Part shown: in pieces, positions 1-7,892 of the stretch
Layout of the letters: every line of letters starts with the position of its first letter
How positions within the stretch are numbered: position 1 is the first letter of the stretch
Assembly: GCA_021555105.2 (NCBI GenBank)
Contig: CP134604.1
Span: forward strand, 1,178,001 to 1,242,000
DNA from: Thalassospiraceae bacterium LMO-JJ14
Lineage (GTDB): Bacteria; Pseudomonadota; Alphaproteobacteria; Rhodospirillales; Casp-alpha2
Length of the DNA stretch: 64,000 nt
Direction: 5' to 3'
Position numbers and translations under genes: made by a program
Notes under the pieces: model-generated
Told to the model about the DNA's origin: nothing
What the model saw: the letters and a program-made list of their open reading frames with translations, nothing else
The model's database searches: none

Positions 1-1
1 C

Positions 2-469
2 TCCGGTGGCGATACCCTGTTTGCCAGCATGTATGCGGCTTACGACGCGCTGTCCGAGGGATTGAAGCGCCACCTCGACACCCTTGTTGCACAGCACGAC
101 AACAGTCTCGTTGTCCTGCGTTTTGCCGGCACCGAATTTGTCGGCGACAAGGGCTTGTCCGTTGAAGCGCCGGTCGAGCATCCGGTGGTGCGTGTGCATC
201 CGGTGACCGGCCGCCGCGCGCTCTATGTCAATTCGTCCTATACCCGCCGCATTCTTGACGTGCCGGATGTGGAAAGCCGGTATCTGCTGAACATGCTGAT
301 GGAACACGTGATGACACCCGATTTTCAGGTTCGCTTCGAATGGCGCCCGGGCAGCGTTGCAATCTGGGACAATCGGTGCACGCAGCATTACGCGCCGAAC
401 GATTATACTGAACCCCGGAGGATGCGCCGTGTGCAGATTGATGGTGATGCGCCGTACGGCGTCAGCTGA
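2..469 (+). CDS. TauD/TfdA-family Fe(II)/2-oxoglutarate dioxygenase, C-terminal part
   Basis: The frame is open from the first bases and its 5' end lies outside the window. Family members use iron and 2-oxoglutarate to hydroxylate small substrates such as taurine. Visible family signatures are a GGDTLFASMYAAYD stretch at the start, HPVTGRRALYVN (2-oxoglutarate-side region), WDNRCTQHYA carrying the distal iron-binding His, and RRMRRVQIDGD holding the Arg that salt-bridges 2-oxoglutarate. The first iron-binding HxD pair should lie upstream of the window. An internal ATG at 29 is not a credible start because conserved sequence runs through it. The substrate cannot be told from this fragment. The nearest downstream genes (DUF2877 and a GGT homologue) do not name a pathway. 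Confidence 0.88.
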   Translation, partial: SGGDTLFASMYAAYDALSEGLKRHLDTLVAQHDNSLVVLRFAGTEFVGDKGLSVEAPVEHPVVRVHPVTGRRALYVNSSYTRRILDVPDVESRYLLNMLMEHVMTPDFQVRFEWRPGSVAIWDNRCTQHYAPNDYTEPRRMRRVQIDGDAPYGVS

Positions 470-699
470 GATCACGCAAGGCAACCTCAAAAGAATCAGG
501 CGGGTACGCTATCTGAGGCATTGTCACGCTAACCGCTAGTGTAAGGCCCATGATCGACTGGCGAGATGAACCCCATCTCATATTCTCGCAGTCAACGGTT
601 GCGAAGTACATGGCGGAGCGTTGTGGCCCGCCGTCTCGGGGCTGACGTACTTTCCTCGGAAACCATGCAGACAGTATTGCTGCGATCGATCGATTCGCC
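470..699. other. Spacer without a supported gene
   Basis: This 230-base stretch lies between the dioxygenase stop and the earliest possible start of the DUF2877 gene. Short open frames exist on both strands, including one on the minus strand across 462-719, but none shows a domain I recognise or a convincing ribosome binding site. It may hold the promoter of the DUF2877/GGT pair; no clear -35/-10 pair was picked out. If the DUF2877 protein starts at 829, the non-coding stretch is about 360 bases. Confidence 0.4.
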
Positions 700-1728
700 G
701 TGCCGACGATCGGGTTCAAGTTATTGTTTGGGATCGTCCGACGACGTCACGTTCGCCATGTCAGTATGCCTGCGTCGGGCCGTCATAGGATCAACTCGCA
801 GAAACCTGTTATACGGTATTCGGTTTCGGTGATCGGCAGCAAAGTTGCGGATTCATTGCGTGAACTTGTCGGCGGACGGGTACAGGCTGTTTTCGAAAAA
901 ACCTTCTATATAAAATCTGGAACCCTACTATTCTGTGTGGGTGGTGCAGACATGGTGGCTGGCCCGATAAACTGTATCACGTCGGTGCCCAGCACTGTTG
1001 ATTGGAGGGTGACAGGGATTAATAATTACACGCGCGTCAGGGGCTCTTCGGAGATAATCAACGTTGGCGGAATTTTTCAATTCCTCCTGTCCAACTCGTC
1101 CACATGGATGCCCGAATTCAGTGCACAACCAGCCTCAATCCCGTTAGTTACGCGGGGCGTCGATGACTTTCGTCGCGCCGTTGCCGGCCGCGATGACATT
1201 GACGGTCTCGGGAGGTTTCTGATTTCCGGTTATCGGCCGAGCAACCTGCAACATATATGCATCGCTGCTGAAGAAGCACTGTTGGACGCTGGCGAATGGT
1301 TATCGGATGCATTTCAGAATTCGGATCAGAAATCGAGAGACGGGCTGGTTTGGATCGATAAACTGAGCGGACTTGGCCAAGGACTGACCCCATCAGGAGA
1401 TGATGTTCTTGGTGGCGTGATGATTGCTCTGCATCAATTAGGCGAAACCGATTTGTGCCGGGTGCTTTGGCACCCGATCAAGCGGTGCACGGAAGAGAAT
1501 AGCAATGAAATTTCATTGGCGCACTTGTCAGCAGCCGCGAGCGGGTCTGGAAGTGCCAGTATCCATCATATAATACAGGCAATTATGAACGGCGATACGA
1601 ATGGGATCCATGCTTCTATCGATACTATCGCGGCCATTGGTCATTCCTCAGGCTGGGACATTATGACCGGCGTCATCATTACCCTTGAAGCGTGGCTCAG
1701 CGCGCATACAGAATATGAGAAAACATAA
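700..1728 (+). CDS. DUF2877 domain protein (AllH-like)
   Basis: A 342-residue frame from a GTG at 700. The conserved part begins near residue 45 (GSKVADSLRELVGG) and includes ADMVAGPINCIT and, near residue 225, GLGQGLTPSGDDVLGG, the hallmark of DUF2877. Characterised relatives include AllH of the oxamate carbamoyltransferase system; a carboxylase or carbamoyl-transfer role elsewhere is not established. The first 44 residues look unlike the family, so the true start may be the ATG at 766 or the GTG at 829; no strong Shine-Dalgarno decides. The stop TAA shares a base with the ATG of the GGT gene (1728), so the two are probably translationally coupled. No other all genes are seen here, so the substrate is unknown. 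Confidence 0.8.
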   Translation: MPTIGFKLLFGIVRRRHVRHVSMPASGRHRINSQKPVIRYSVSVIGSKVADSLRELVGGRVQAVFEKTFYIKSGTLLFCVGGADMVAGPINCITSVPSTVDWRVTGINNYTRVRGSSEIINVGGIFQFLLSNSSTWMPEFSAQPASIPLVTRGVDDFRRAVAGRDDIDGLGRFLISGYRPSNLQHICIAAEEALLDAGEWLSDAFQNSDQKSRDGLVWIDKLSGLGQGLTPSGDDVLGGVMIALHQLGETDLCRVLWHPIKRCTEENSNEISLAHLSAAASGSGSASIHHIIQAIMNGDTNGIHASIDTIAAIGHSSGWDIMTGVIITLEAWLSAHTEYEKT

Positions 1729-3317
1729 TGCTTGAAACAATGCGTTCATACAGGGGCATGGTTACCGCCCCTCATCATCTTGCAGCACGTGCGGGGCTGA
1801 GGGTTCTGGAAGATGGTGGGAATGCCATTGAGGCAATGGTTGCCGCTGCGGCAACGATCACCGTTGTTTATCCGCATATGAATTCCCTTGGCGGTGACAA
1901 TTTTTGGCTTATCCATGCCCCGGGAAAAGACGTTATTGGTATTGATGCCTGCGGCGGCGCGGCGGCAAAAGCTGATATCGAATTCTATAACAGCCAAGGT
2001 TATGAAACCATCCCCTCGCGTGGCAAACTTGCCGCGTTGACCGTCGCGGGAGCCGTGTCGGGGTGGGAGGCAGCGCTGCGGGTCAGTGCCGATTGGGGTG
2101 GCACGATGTCATTGGAGCGCTTGCTCGAAGACGCTATTTATTATGCGGAAGATGGCGTTTCTGTTACCAGAACACTTGCCGATAACACCCGTTTGAAGTT
2201 AGGTGAAATGAGCGATGCGCCCGGATTTTCTGATAATTTTCTGGTTGACGGGAACTTACCGGAGCAGGGCGCGCGATTCCGTCAACCTCGTATCGCGACG
2301 ACATTGCGACGGTTGGCCGCAGCCGGACTTGATGATTTTTACCGGGGTGAGTTGGCCCGCACTGTTGCCGCAGATTTAGAACGCGCCGGCGCCCCTTTGC
2401 GCTTAGATGATCTGGAGCGCCATAATGCCATTCAGCTCAAGCCTTTGGCTCTCGATACTTTCGGCCATAAAGTTTATAATATGCCGCCACCGACACAGGG
2501 CTTGGCATCATTGCTATTGCTTGGAATTTATGAGCGCCTGAAGGTCCGTGAGGCTGAAACTTTCGACTATGTGCACGGCCTCGTAGAATCGACTAAACGG
2601 GCTTTCCGGATTCGGGATTGCTACGTAACCGATCCGGCCTATATGAACGTCGATCCACTTGAATTTCTAAAAGCTCATCGTCTTGATGAGATGGCCGCAG
2701 ATATAGATCCGGCAAAAGCCATGACTTGGCCAGATGCCTCATCGAAAGGCGATACTGTCTGGCTTGGTGCCGTCGACGGCGAAGGTCGTGCTGTAAGCTT
2801 TATTCAAAGTATTTACTGGGAATTCGGGTCCGGCACGGTGCTGGATGAGACAGGAATCACTTGGCAGAACCGAGGCACGAGTTTTTCACTCGACCCAGCT
2901 CATCACAATTGCCTGAATCCCGGGCGACGCCCATTCCACACCATCCAGCCTGCCTTGGCGCGCCTGTCCGATGGTCGGGTCATGCCATACGGCACCATGG
3001 GTGGCGAGGGTCAGCCTCAAACACAAGCCATGATCTTCTCACGTCATGTTCTTCACGGTCAGGAATTACAGCAGGCAGTGACCGCGCCGCGCTGGTTGCT
3101 TGGCCGGACATGGGGGACTGAAACCACAAATTTGCGTATTGAGAATCGATTTGATCCTGGGGTAATCCGAGCTCTTGCAAATGCTGGTCATGACATTGAG
3201 GAAGTGGGAGCTTTCGACGAAGTCATGGGCCATGCAGGGGCTTTGGTTCACCATCCAGATGGTCTGATAGAAGGTGCATCAGACCCGAGAGGGGATGGTC
3301 AGGCCGCCGGATTCTGA
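1728..3317 (+). CDS. Gamma-glutamyltransferase-family Ntn hydrolase
   Basis: A 529-residue member of the GGT family, which self-cleaves and uses a Thr nucleophile to hydrolyse or transfer gamma-glutamyl or related amide groups. Residues 8-60 carry the family start (MVTAPHHLAARAGLRVLEDGG, then GGDNFWL). The probable nucleophile is Thr343 in KGDTVWLGAVDGEG, followed by the small-subunit signature near residue 420 (MPYGTMGGEGQPQTQA). No signal peptide is seen, so it is probably cytoplasmic, like many GGT-like proteins of unknown substrate. Its start overlaps the DUF2877 stop by one base. An IS6-type element begins 17 bases after its stop, so any further genes of this operon have been cut away or displaced. 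Confidence 0.9.
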   Translation: MLETMRSYRGMVTAPHHLAARAGLRVLEDGGNAIEAMVAAAATITVVYPHMNSLGGDNFWLIHAPGKDVIGIDACGGAAAKADIEFYNSQGYETIPSRGKLAALTVAGAVSGWEAALRVSADWGGTMSLERLLEDAIYYAEDGVSVTRTLADNTRLKLGEMSDAPGFSDNFLVDGNLPEQGARFRQPRIATTLRRLAAAGLDDFYRGELARTVAADLERAGAPLRLDDLERHNAIQLKPLALDTFGHKVYNMPPPTQGLASLLLLGIYERLKVREAETFDYVHGLVESTKRAFRIRDCYVTDPAYMNVDPLEFLKAHRLDEMAADIDPAKAMTWPDASSKGDTVWLGAVDGEGRAVSFIQSIYWEFGSGTVLDETGITWQNRGTSFSLDPAHHNCLNPGRRPFHTIQPALARLSDGRVMPYGTMGGEGQPQTQAMIFSRHVLHGQELQQAVTAPRWLLGRTWGTETTNLRIENRFDPGVIRALANAGHDIEEVGAFDEVMGHAGALVHHPDGLIEGASDPRGDGQAAGF

Positions 3318-3334
3318 GCACACTTATTCGAGGC

Positions 3335-4132
3335 GGTAGCGTCAGAGCAAACCAGTTTGAGACTGGCCGGTCCGGCCTTTAGCTTCTTTGGATGAAAAAT
3401 CCATTCCGCTATTTTAATAGTTCGCCCGAGGTTATTCGCCTGGCGGTGATGATGTGCATCCGTTATCCGCTGTCGCTACGTCAGGCCGAAGACATGCTAT
3501 TCGAACGCGGAATCGACATCTGCCACGAAACTATTCGATTTTGGTGGAATCGCTTTGAACCAATGTTCGCAGCCGAATTGCGGAAGCGCCGGGTTTATTG
3601 TCATTCGTATTCAAATTGGCGCTGGCACCTGGGTGAGGTGTTCGTGCGGATCAACGGAGAGACGTACTATCTATGGCGCGCGGCGGATCACGAAGGCGAA
3701 GTGCTCGAGGTTTTTGCTACGTAACGGCGGGACCGAAAGGCCGCGCTCAAGTTTTTAAAACGGGCAATGAAGAGGCACGGTGGACCAAAGGTAGTCGTTA
3801 CGGATCGCCTTCGGTCACACAGCGCAGCACTGAAGTTAATCGGTAATGCTGCCAAACAGGAATACGGTCGCTGGCTCAACAATCGAGCCGAAAATTCACA
3901 TCAACCGTTTCGACGACGAGAGGGTGCGGTGTCGAAGTTTCGGGACGTGAAGACCTTGCAGAAATCCGCATCAGTACAATCTATAATCAGTTCAACCACG
4001 AACGTCATCTGAACCGCCGCGACATTTTCAAACAAGATCGAGCCGTTGCCTTGGCCGAGTGGCGTCAGATTGCAGCCTTATCGCGGAGAGTCCCCGTATT
4101 TAGGCGCACGTTCGTTTTAGTCTGACAATGCC
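3335..4132 (+). mobile_element. IS6-family insertion sequence, copy 1 (798 bp, decayed)
   Basis: Both ends carry matching inverted repeats: the left end starts GGTAGCGTCAGAGCAAAC at 3335 and the right end, read inward from 4132, is GGCATTGTCAGACTAAAAC. They enclose one transposase frame of IS6/IS26 type. The length fits the family. The 8-base flanks (TTCGAGGC on the left, ATATTTTG on the right) do not match, so there is no target duplication and the element is old or rearranged. A second, inverted copy lies at 15026-15831; the 8-base length difference is fully explained by a 7-base loss here and one extra A there. Confidence 0.85.
3392..4125 (+). pseudogene. IS6-family transposase, inactivated by nonsense and frameshift
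   Basis: Translation from ATG 3392 gives the IS6-type N-terminus (FRYFNSSPEVIRLAVMM, FERGIDICHETIRFWWNRF) and the first catalytic Asp region, which here reads WHLGEVFVRINGE where the second copy has WHLDEVFVRIKGE, so the first DDE Asp is Gly. A TAA at 3722-3724 replaces a Lys codon just after EVLEVFAT. The same frame resumes with RRDRKAAL, VVTDRL (second Asp) and NNRAENSHQPFRRRE (catalytic Glu). Near 3970-3985 about 7 bases are missing relative to the other copy, shifting the frame; the tail FNHERHLNRRDIFKQDRA is readable in another frame up to about 4125. Three independent lesions make this copy dead. Confidence 0.9.
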
Positions 4133-4228
4133 ATATTTTGCCAGGGATGCAGGAGGACGCGGCCACAAAGCATATTGAATTGCTGTCTGCAGTCTATGAA
4201 AATGCAAAGTCCTGATGAGTGAAATTTT

Positions 4229-5119
4229 ATGGTAGATGACAGTTTAGTCGTAAAGGTATTTGGCGAAATAGCGTCAGAGTATCTTCCTTGCGCGAAAGAT
4301 ATAATCAGCAAGGTAGACGGGCAATCATATTTCTTTATGGATACAGCGCCGTTCGAAGAAATTGCATTCGATGCCGATAGAATATCGGAAACAAATCAAA
4401 TTTACTGGACTGAATTATTGGGTAGAACGCATTTAGCTGCAACTACAAGCATCCAGAGAAACCTGTCATGGATTGAAGGGGCCGCAAGATCCTATGAAGA
4501 TGATAATTTCCTCTCATTTGCTGCAAATCTCCGCGGCCTTATTGAATCGGTTGGCGATGCGATGGAAGTGTTGGTCCCATCTGCTCGGTTTATCGCTAAA
4601 CATCATTCTGCGATAAAAAGTGCAGTCCAAAGTAAGCTGGAGACAATTTTTATAAGTGATGATTTTGAGAAGTCTCTAATCCACTATAGCCATGCTAGAC
4701 GAGTGAAAAAGAGTGACGATGCACCCGAGGAGCACAAGGCTAAGCAGACTTTTCATTACATTAATATCCTTGCAGAAAATGCTGCAATTCCTGCCATCAA
4801 ACCGATGTACGCTGACTTGTGCTCAATAATGCATCCCGCCGCAATGTCGGTCTTGTGCTTTGTTGAAAATGGCGATGATAGGGAAAATGGGGTGGAATGG
4901 AGAAATTCACCGAGCGCATATACTTTTCGTGCTCAAGATTTACGCGGACAGTATGAAGAAACTTTGCCCTACTTGGTTTTCCAAGCGTTTGATCCTGCTT
5001 TCATTACCCTTAGGGCACTGCATAGATTTGAAATGTTCCCCCAATTGTCAGGGCTGAAAAATTTCTCTTTTAGGCTCAGATCCCTGATAGAGAACGTTGA
5101 TTCAGACCTCCGAAAATAG
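4229..5119 (+). CDS. Uncharacterised 296-residue protein inside the IS-bounded segment
   Basis: I do not recognise this protein. It is AT-rich compared with its neighbours, lacks a signal peptide or membrane segment, and looks largely alpha-helical. A central part with RNLSWIEGAARSYEDDN and ANLRGLIESVGDAM, followed near residues 190-200 by MYADLCSIMHPAA, recalls the layout of HEPN-like or SEC-C-associated helical proteins, where a Tyr-x-x-Leu-Cys/Ser...His-Pro motif often occurs; that is an impression only. It stands alone, 96 bases after IS copy 1 and 400 bases before the next gene. Composition and position suggest transfer from another source. A defence or stress role is possible but not shown. 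Confidence 0.65.
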   Translation: MVDDSLVVKVFGEIASEYLPCAKDIISKVDGQSYFFMDTAPFEEIAFDADRISETNQIYWTELLGRTHLAATTSIQRNLSWIEGAARSYEDDNFLSFAANLRGLIESVGDAMEVLVPSARFIAKHHSAIKSAVQSKLETIFISDDFEKSLIHYSHARRVKKSDDAPEEHKAKQTFHYINILAENAAIPAIKPMYADLCSIMHPAAMSVLCFVENGDDRENGVEWRNSPSAYTFRAQDLRGQYEETLPYLVFQAFDPAFITLRALHRFEMFPQLSGLKNFSFRLRSLIENVDSDLRK

Positions 5120-5515
5120 CTGAGAAATTGCGTTCAGTTTGTAAAATGTTTGCAGATAGCATTGGTTCGCCATCTATTCGTGAAAAATAGGACAGGGATT
5201 CTGGGAGAAAGTGGCGGTGGGCGCAGTCCGATGCGAACCCGTCTCCGCCATTTCCCTGATCTACAGGGAAAATACAGGGAAATCTTGAGTCTTCGGCATT
5301 GCAAATTGCAGCGGCGAGCGCTGCGGGGCGCTAGTCTTTTGGCTTTTCCATCAATTCCCTATGAACTGGAATAGGGAATTTTCCGATCGGATTAGGGAAT
5401 AACGGCAACGGAACAGGTAAAATTTGAGTTGAAAGTTTTGTAAGAAATCGTGGCCTCTCTCCCCTTCCGCAGTGCGGGGCACAGGGTCGACCCATGTCGC
5501 GCCCACAATTAACCC
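5120..5515. other. 396-base non-coding stretch with a compound repeat
   Basis: No credible gene is present; a 74-residue frame across 5150-5374 translates the repeat region and has no domain. The stretch holds a sequence resembling the 3' end of a tRNA (CCCGTCTCCGCCA ending at 5250) and, right after it, a chain of short direct and inverted repeats described in the next entry. It separates the orphan AT-rich gene from the 3' end of the regulator gene, which reads toward it. Confidence 0.5.
5249..5400. repeat. CAGGGAAA / TAGGGAAT repeat cluster next to a tRNA-end-like sequence
   Basis: The run contains TTTCCCTG, then CAGGGAAA twice (an inverted pair plus a direct copy) around 5251-5283, followed 70 bases on by ATTCCCTAT, ATAGGGAAT and ATTAGGGAAT around 5354-5400. 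The spacing gives two potential stem-loops. The preceding bases CTCCGCCATT also occur at the 3' end of the tRNA-Ser at 15926, in the opposite orientation. Similar sequence strings occur beside mobile DNA in other alphaproteobacteria as far as I recall; I could not check that here. It may be an old recombination or attachment scar. Confidence 0.45.
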
Positions 5516-6139
5516 CTAGTCCTTTGATAAATTTTCCTGCTCGTCCTGTTTGATGTGGGTGCATACCCAGAAAATCTTCGCATCCGCTTCACCAGCCGAA
5601 ATGAGTGAATGGCCCATTGTACTATCGAAATACGCGCAATCACCTTCGTCGAGGACGATCGGCTCGTAATGCTCGAAATGGACGGCGACTTTGCCTGAGA
5701 GCACGTAGACCACTTCTTCGCCCTCGTGTTTCCCAAGTGTTTCAGGCCCTAGAAACTCGTGCTGTTTTACGGTCGCAAATATGGGGATGATCCGTTTCTG
5801 CGAGATTGAAGTGCAGAGCATTTCGTAAAGATACTCGGGGGTGGAATGGGGGCGACCGTCTCCGCGTCTGGTTATCGCATACCTGGCGGTCGCAATGTCT
5901 GGCGTTCCCTGAGCGAACAACTCTTCGATATTGATATGATAACCGGTAGCGATACGGACGAGGTTCTCGTATGTCGGCGACATCTGGCCGTTTTCGATCT
6001 TGGATAGCGTGGATGCTGCCAGCCCGGTCTGCGCGCCGGCGGCTTGAAGAGTCAGGCCGAGCCGACGTCTGATTCGCTTGACTCGCTCCCCGAGGGCTTG
6101 GCGCAAACCGTCCCGTGATTTTGTTTCCATTACGCTCAT
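5516..6139 (-). CDS. XRE-family transcriptional regulator with C-terminal cupin domain
   Basis: A 207-residue regulator. Residues about 16-70 form a helix-turn-helix (ERVKRIRRRLGLTLQ, TGLAASTLSKIENGQMSP). Residues about 125-195 form a small cupin with GKHEGEEVVYVLSGKV and DEGDCAYFDSTMGHS, the usual ligand-binding part of this PuuR-like architecture. It is transcribed away from the ABC-transporter operon that starts at 6252, and the AT-rich spacer holds two inverted repeats, so it most likely controls that operon and itself in response to the imported compound or a product. The start ATG 6139 is preferred; an ATG four codons later is also possible. Confidence 0.9.
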   Translation of the reverse strand: MSVMETKSRDGLRQALGERVKRIRRRLGLTLQAAGAQTGLAASTLSKIENGQMSPTYENLVRIATGYHINIEELFAQGTPDIATARYAITRRGDGRPHSTPEYLYEMLCTSISQKRIIPIFATVKQHEFLGPETLGKHEGEEVVYVLSGKVAVHFEHYEPIVLDEGDCAYFDSTMGHSLISAGEADAKIFWVCTHIKQDEQENLSKD

Positions 6140-6200
6140 AAATTTTCCTATAAGAAATTTTTATTGACAATATTTTTTCGTATAGTAAAAAAAATGTCAA
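6140..6200. promoter_or_regulatory. Candidate operator/promoter region between regulator and transporter operon
   Basis: Two inverted repeats sit in the 112-base divergent spacer. One (6140-6160) is a near palindrome centred on TTTCCTATAAGAAA. The other (6164-6200) begins TTGACAATATTTTTT and ends AAAAAAAATGTCAA, arms of about 14 bases around an 8-base centre CGTATAGT. Both arms contain a TTGACA hexamer, one on each strand, so RNA polymerase -35 contacts and a dimeric repressor site would overlap. A further TTGACA lies at 6214-6219. The placement fits control by the adjacent XRE-cupin protein. Confidence 0.55.
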
Positions 6201-6251
6201 TTCCGAATTAATATTTGACAGCCAAACCGAAAATAGGGGGATTAAAAAACC

Positions 6252-7820
6252 ATGTCACCTTTTGACAGTTTCATCCGTTTCCTGCCGCGAAAACTGAGGC
6301 AGTCTTCACGAATCGCACTTGCAGCGGTCACAGTCTTCGTGTCCTCCGCCGTGTGGTCAACGGACGTCAGCGCAGGAAAAAGCGATGATACGCTCAATGT
6401 TGCGCTGGGCTCCGAAATTGCGACGCTGGAATACTATATGTCATCCGGTAGGCCTGCGATCTTTATGTCGCATCACCTCTTCGATACGCTGCTCTATAAG
6501 GATGCGAAGAGCGGCGAAATCGTGCCCGCGCTCGCGTCGTCTTACGAATTCACGAACGATACGACGATCGAGTTTACGCTACGCAAAGGCGTGAAGTTCC
6601 ACGATGGCAGCGACCTGACCGCGGATGACGTCGTTGCGACCTTGAACCGGGCTGCCGATCCGAAATACGGTGCCGTTTATCAGATCGCCGTTAAATGGAT
6701 CGATCGCGCAGAAAAGCTTGATGACTACAAGGTCCGGGTGACGATGAAGGAACCTTATCCCGTCGCCCTGGAGTGGGTGGCCGGATTTCTTCCGATTTAC
6801 CCAAGCGACTACTACGAAAAAGTCGGCAAGGAAGGTTTCGCCCTGAAGCCGGTGGGTACGGGGCCCTACAAGCTCGCCGCAATGGATCCCGGGACGCATT
6901 GGCGCCTCGAGCGGTTTGCAGACCATTACGAGGGCAGCCCTAAGGGTAACGCCATCAAGTTCATCGATATGCGTGTCTATCCGGAAGTCAACACGCAGCT
7001 CACCGGCCTGATGACTAAGAAGATCGACTTCATGTGGAAGTTCAGTGCCGACATCGCCAAGCGCCTCGAAGGGCGCGACGGAATCGACATCAAGAACGCG
7101 TCAATCATGAGGATCAACCAGATTGCGCTCAACCCGGCTAAAGGGAAGCCGACGAGTGATATCCGCGTGCGACGTGCGTTGAACCATGCCGTCAATCGTG
7201 AAGCGATCATGAAATCGATCATCGGCGGTAGCTCGTCGGTCATCGCGACCGCTTGCAATCCGGTACAGTTCGGTTGCTCGACCGACGTAACCAGCTATTC
7301 CTACGATCCTAAAAAAGCCAAGGCCCTTCTGAAGGAAGCGGGTTATGGCGAAGGGATGCCGTTGAAAGTGCTGGTCATGAAATCCGGCGCGGTGTCCCGC
7401 AACATGGTTGAGGCCGTGTTGGCCGATCTGGCCAAAGTGGGCGTGACTGCTGATATCGAGACTCAACAGTGGGCCGCGGCGCGGAAGAAATGGATAAACG
7501 ACGAAGACGATATTATGATCGCATCGTGGGGGTCTTGGGGCATCGGCGATGTCGCGATGATCACCAGCGAATGGTTCGGTTCCAGCAGCGTGAACCGCAC
7601 TGGCGACCAGAAGGTCGTTGAGCTCCTGAATGTCGCTGACCGTTCGACCGACCGAAGTGTACGTGAAGAAAAGTACGCGCAGGCGCTCAAGCGAATTGCG
7701 GATCAGGCCTACTGGATCCCGCTGTGGACGTTCAACGTGAACTACGCCCTCAATGATGAGGTGAATTTCACGCTCGACGCCGACGAGATCGCGCGTTTCT
7801 TCAACGCAACCTGGAAATAG
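6252..7820 (+). CDS. ABC transporter periplasmic peptide-binding protein (SBP_bac_5)
   Basis: A 522-residue extracellular solute-binding protein of family 5, which captures di/oligopeptides, opines or similar solutes for an ABC importer. An N-terminal signal peptide is visible (basic start, then ALAAVTVFVSSAVWS, cleavage probably after VSAG near residue 42). Family features include DTLNVALGSEIATLEYYM, YEFTNDTTIEFTLRKGVKFH with DGSDLTADDVV, and VGTGPYKL. A GGGGG stretch lies 12 bases before the ATG. It is the first gene of the importer operon, ahead of two permeases and two ATPases, and lies beside a peptidase and amino-acid oxidising enzymes, which favours a peptide-like substrate. Confidence 0.92.
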   Translation: MSPFDSFIRFLPRKLRQSSRIALAAVTVFVSSAVWSTDVSAGKSDDTLNVALGSEIATLEYYMSSGRPAIFMSHHLFDTLLYKDAKSGEIVPALASSYEFTNDTTIEFTLRKGVKFHDGSDLTADDVVATLNRAADPKYGAVYQIAVKWIDRAEKLDDYKVRVTMKEPYPVALEWVAGFLPIYPSDYYEKVGKEGFALKPVGTGPYKLAAMDPGTHWRLERFADHYEGSPKGNAIKFIDMRVYPEVNTQLTGLMTKKIDFMWKFSADIAKRLEGRDGIDIKNASIMRINQIALNPAKGKPTSDIRVRRALNHAVNREAIMKSIIGGSSSVIATACNPVQFGCSTDVTSYSYDPKKAKALLKEAGYGEGMPLKVLVMKSGAVSRNMVEAVLADLAKVGVTADIETQQWAAARKKWINDEDDIMIASWGSWGIGDVAMITSEWFGSSSVNRTGDQKVVELLNVADRSTDRSVREEKYAQALKRIADQAYWIPLWTFNVNYALNDEVNFTLDADEIARFFNATWK

Positions 7821-7892
7821 TCGGCCAAATCCCGGGTTGGGGCGGCAGCGAAAACGTTGCCGCCCCCGTTCCGGGAGAGACGGAGCTGGAAT

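Noticed and set aside
462-719. Minus-strand 85-residue frame between dioxygenase and DUF2877 gene
   Set aside because: No recognised domain, no clear ribosome binding site, and it overlaps both neighbouring genes.
3327-4140. Target-site duplication for IS copy 1
   Set aside because: The 8-base flanks TTCGAGGC and ATATTTTG do not match, and neither matches the flank of copy 2.
5249-5400. CRISPR array reading of the CAGGGAAA repeats
   Set aside because: Repeats are only 8-10 bases, irregularly spaced and partly inverted; no cas genes are present.
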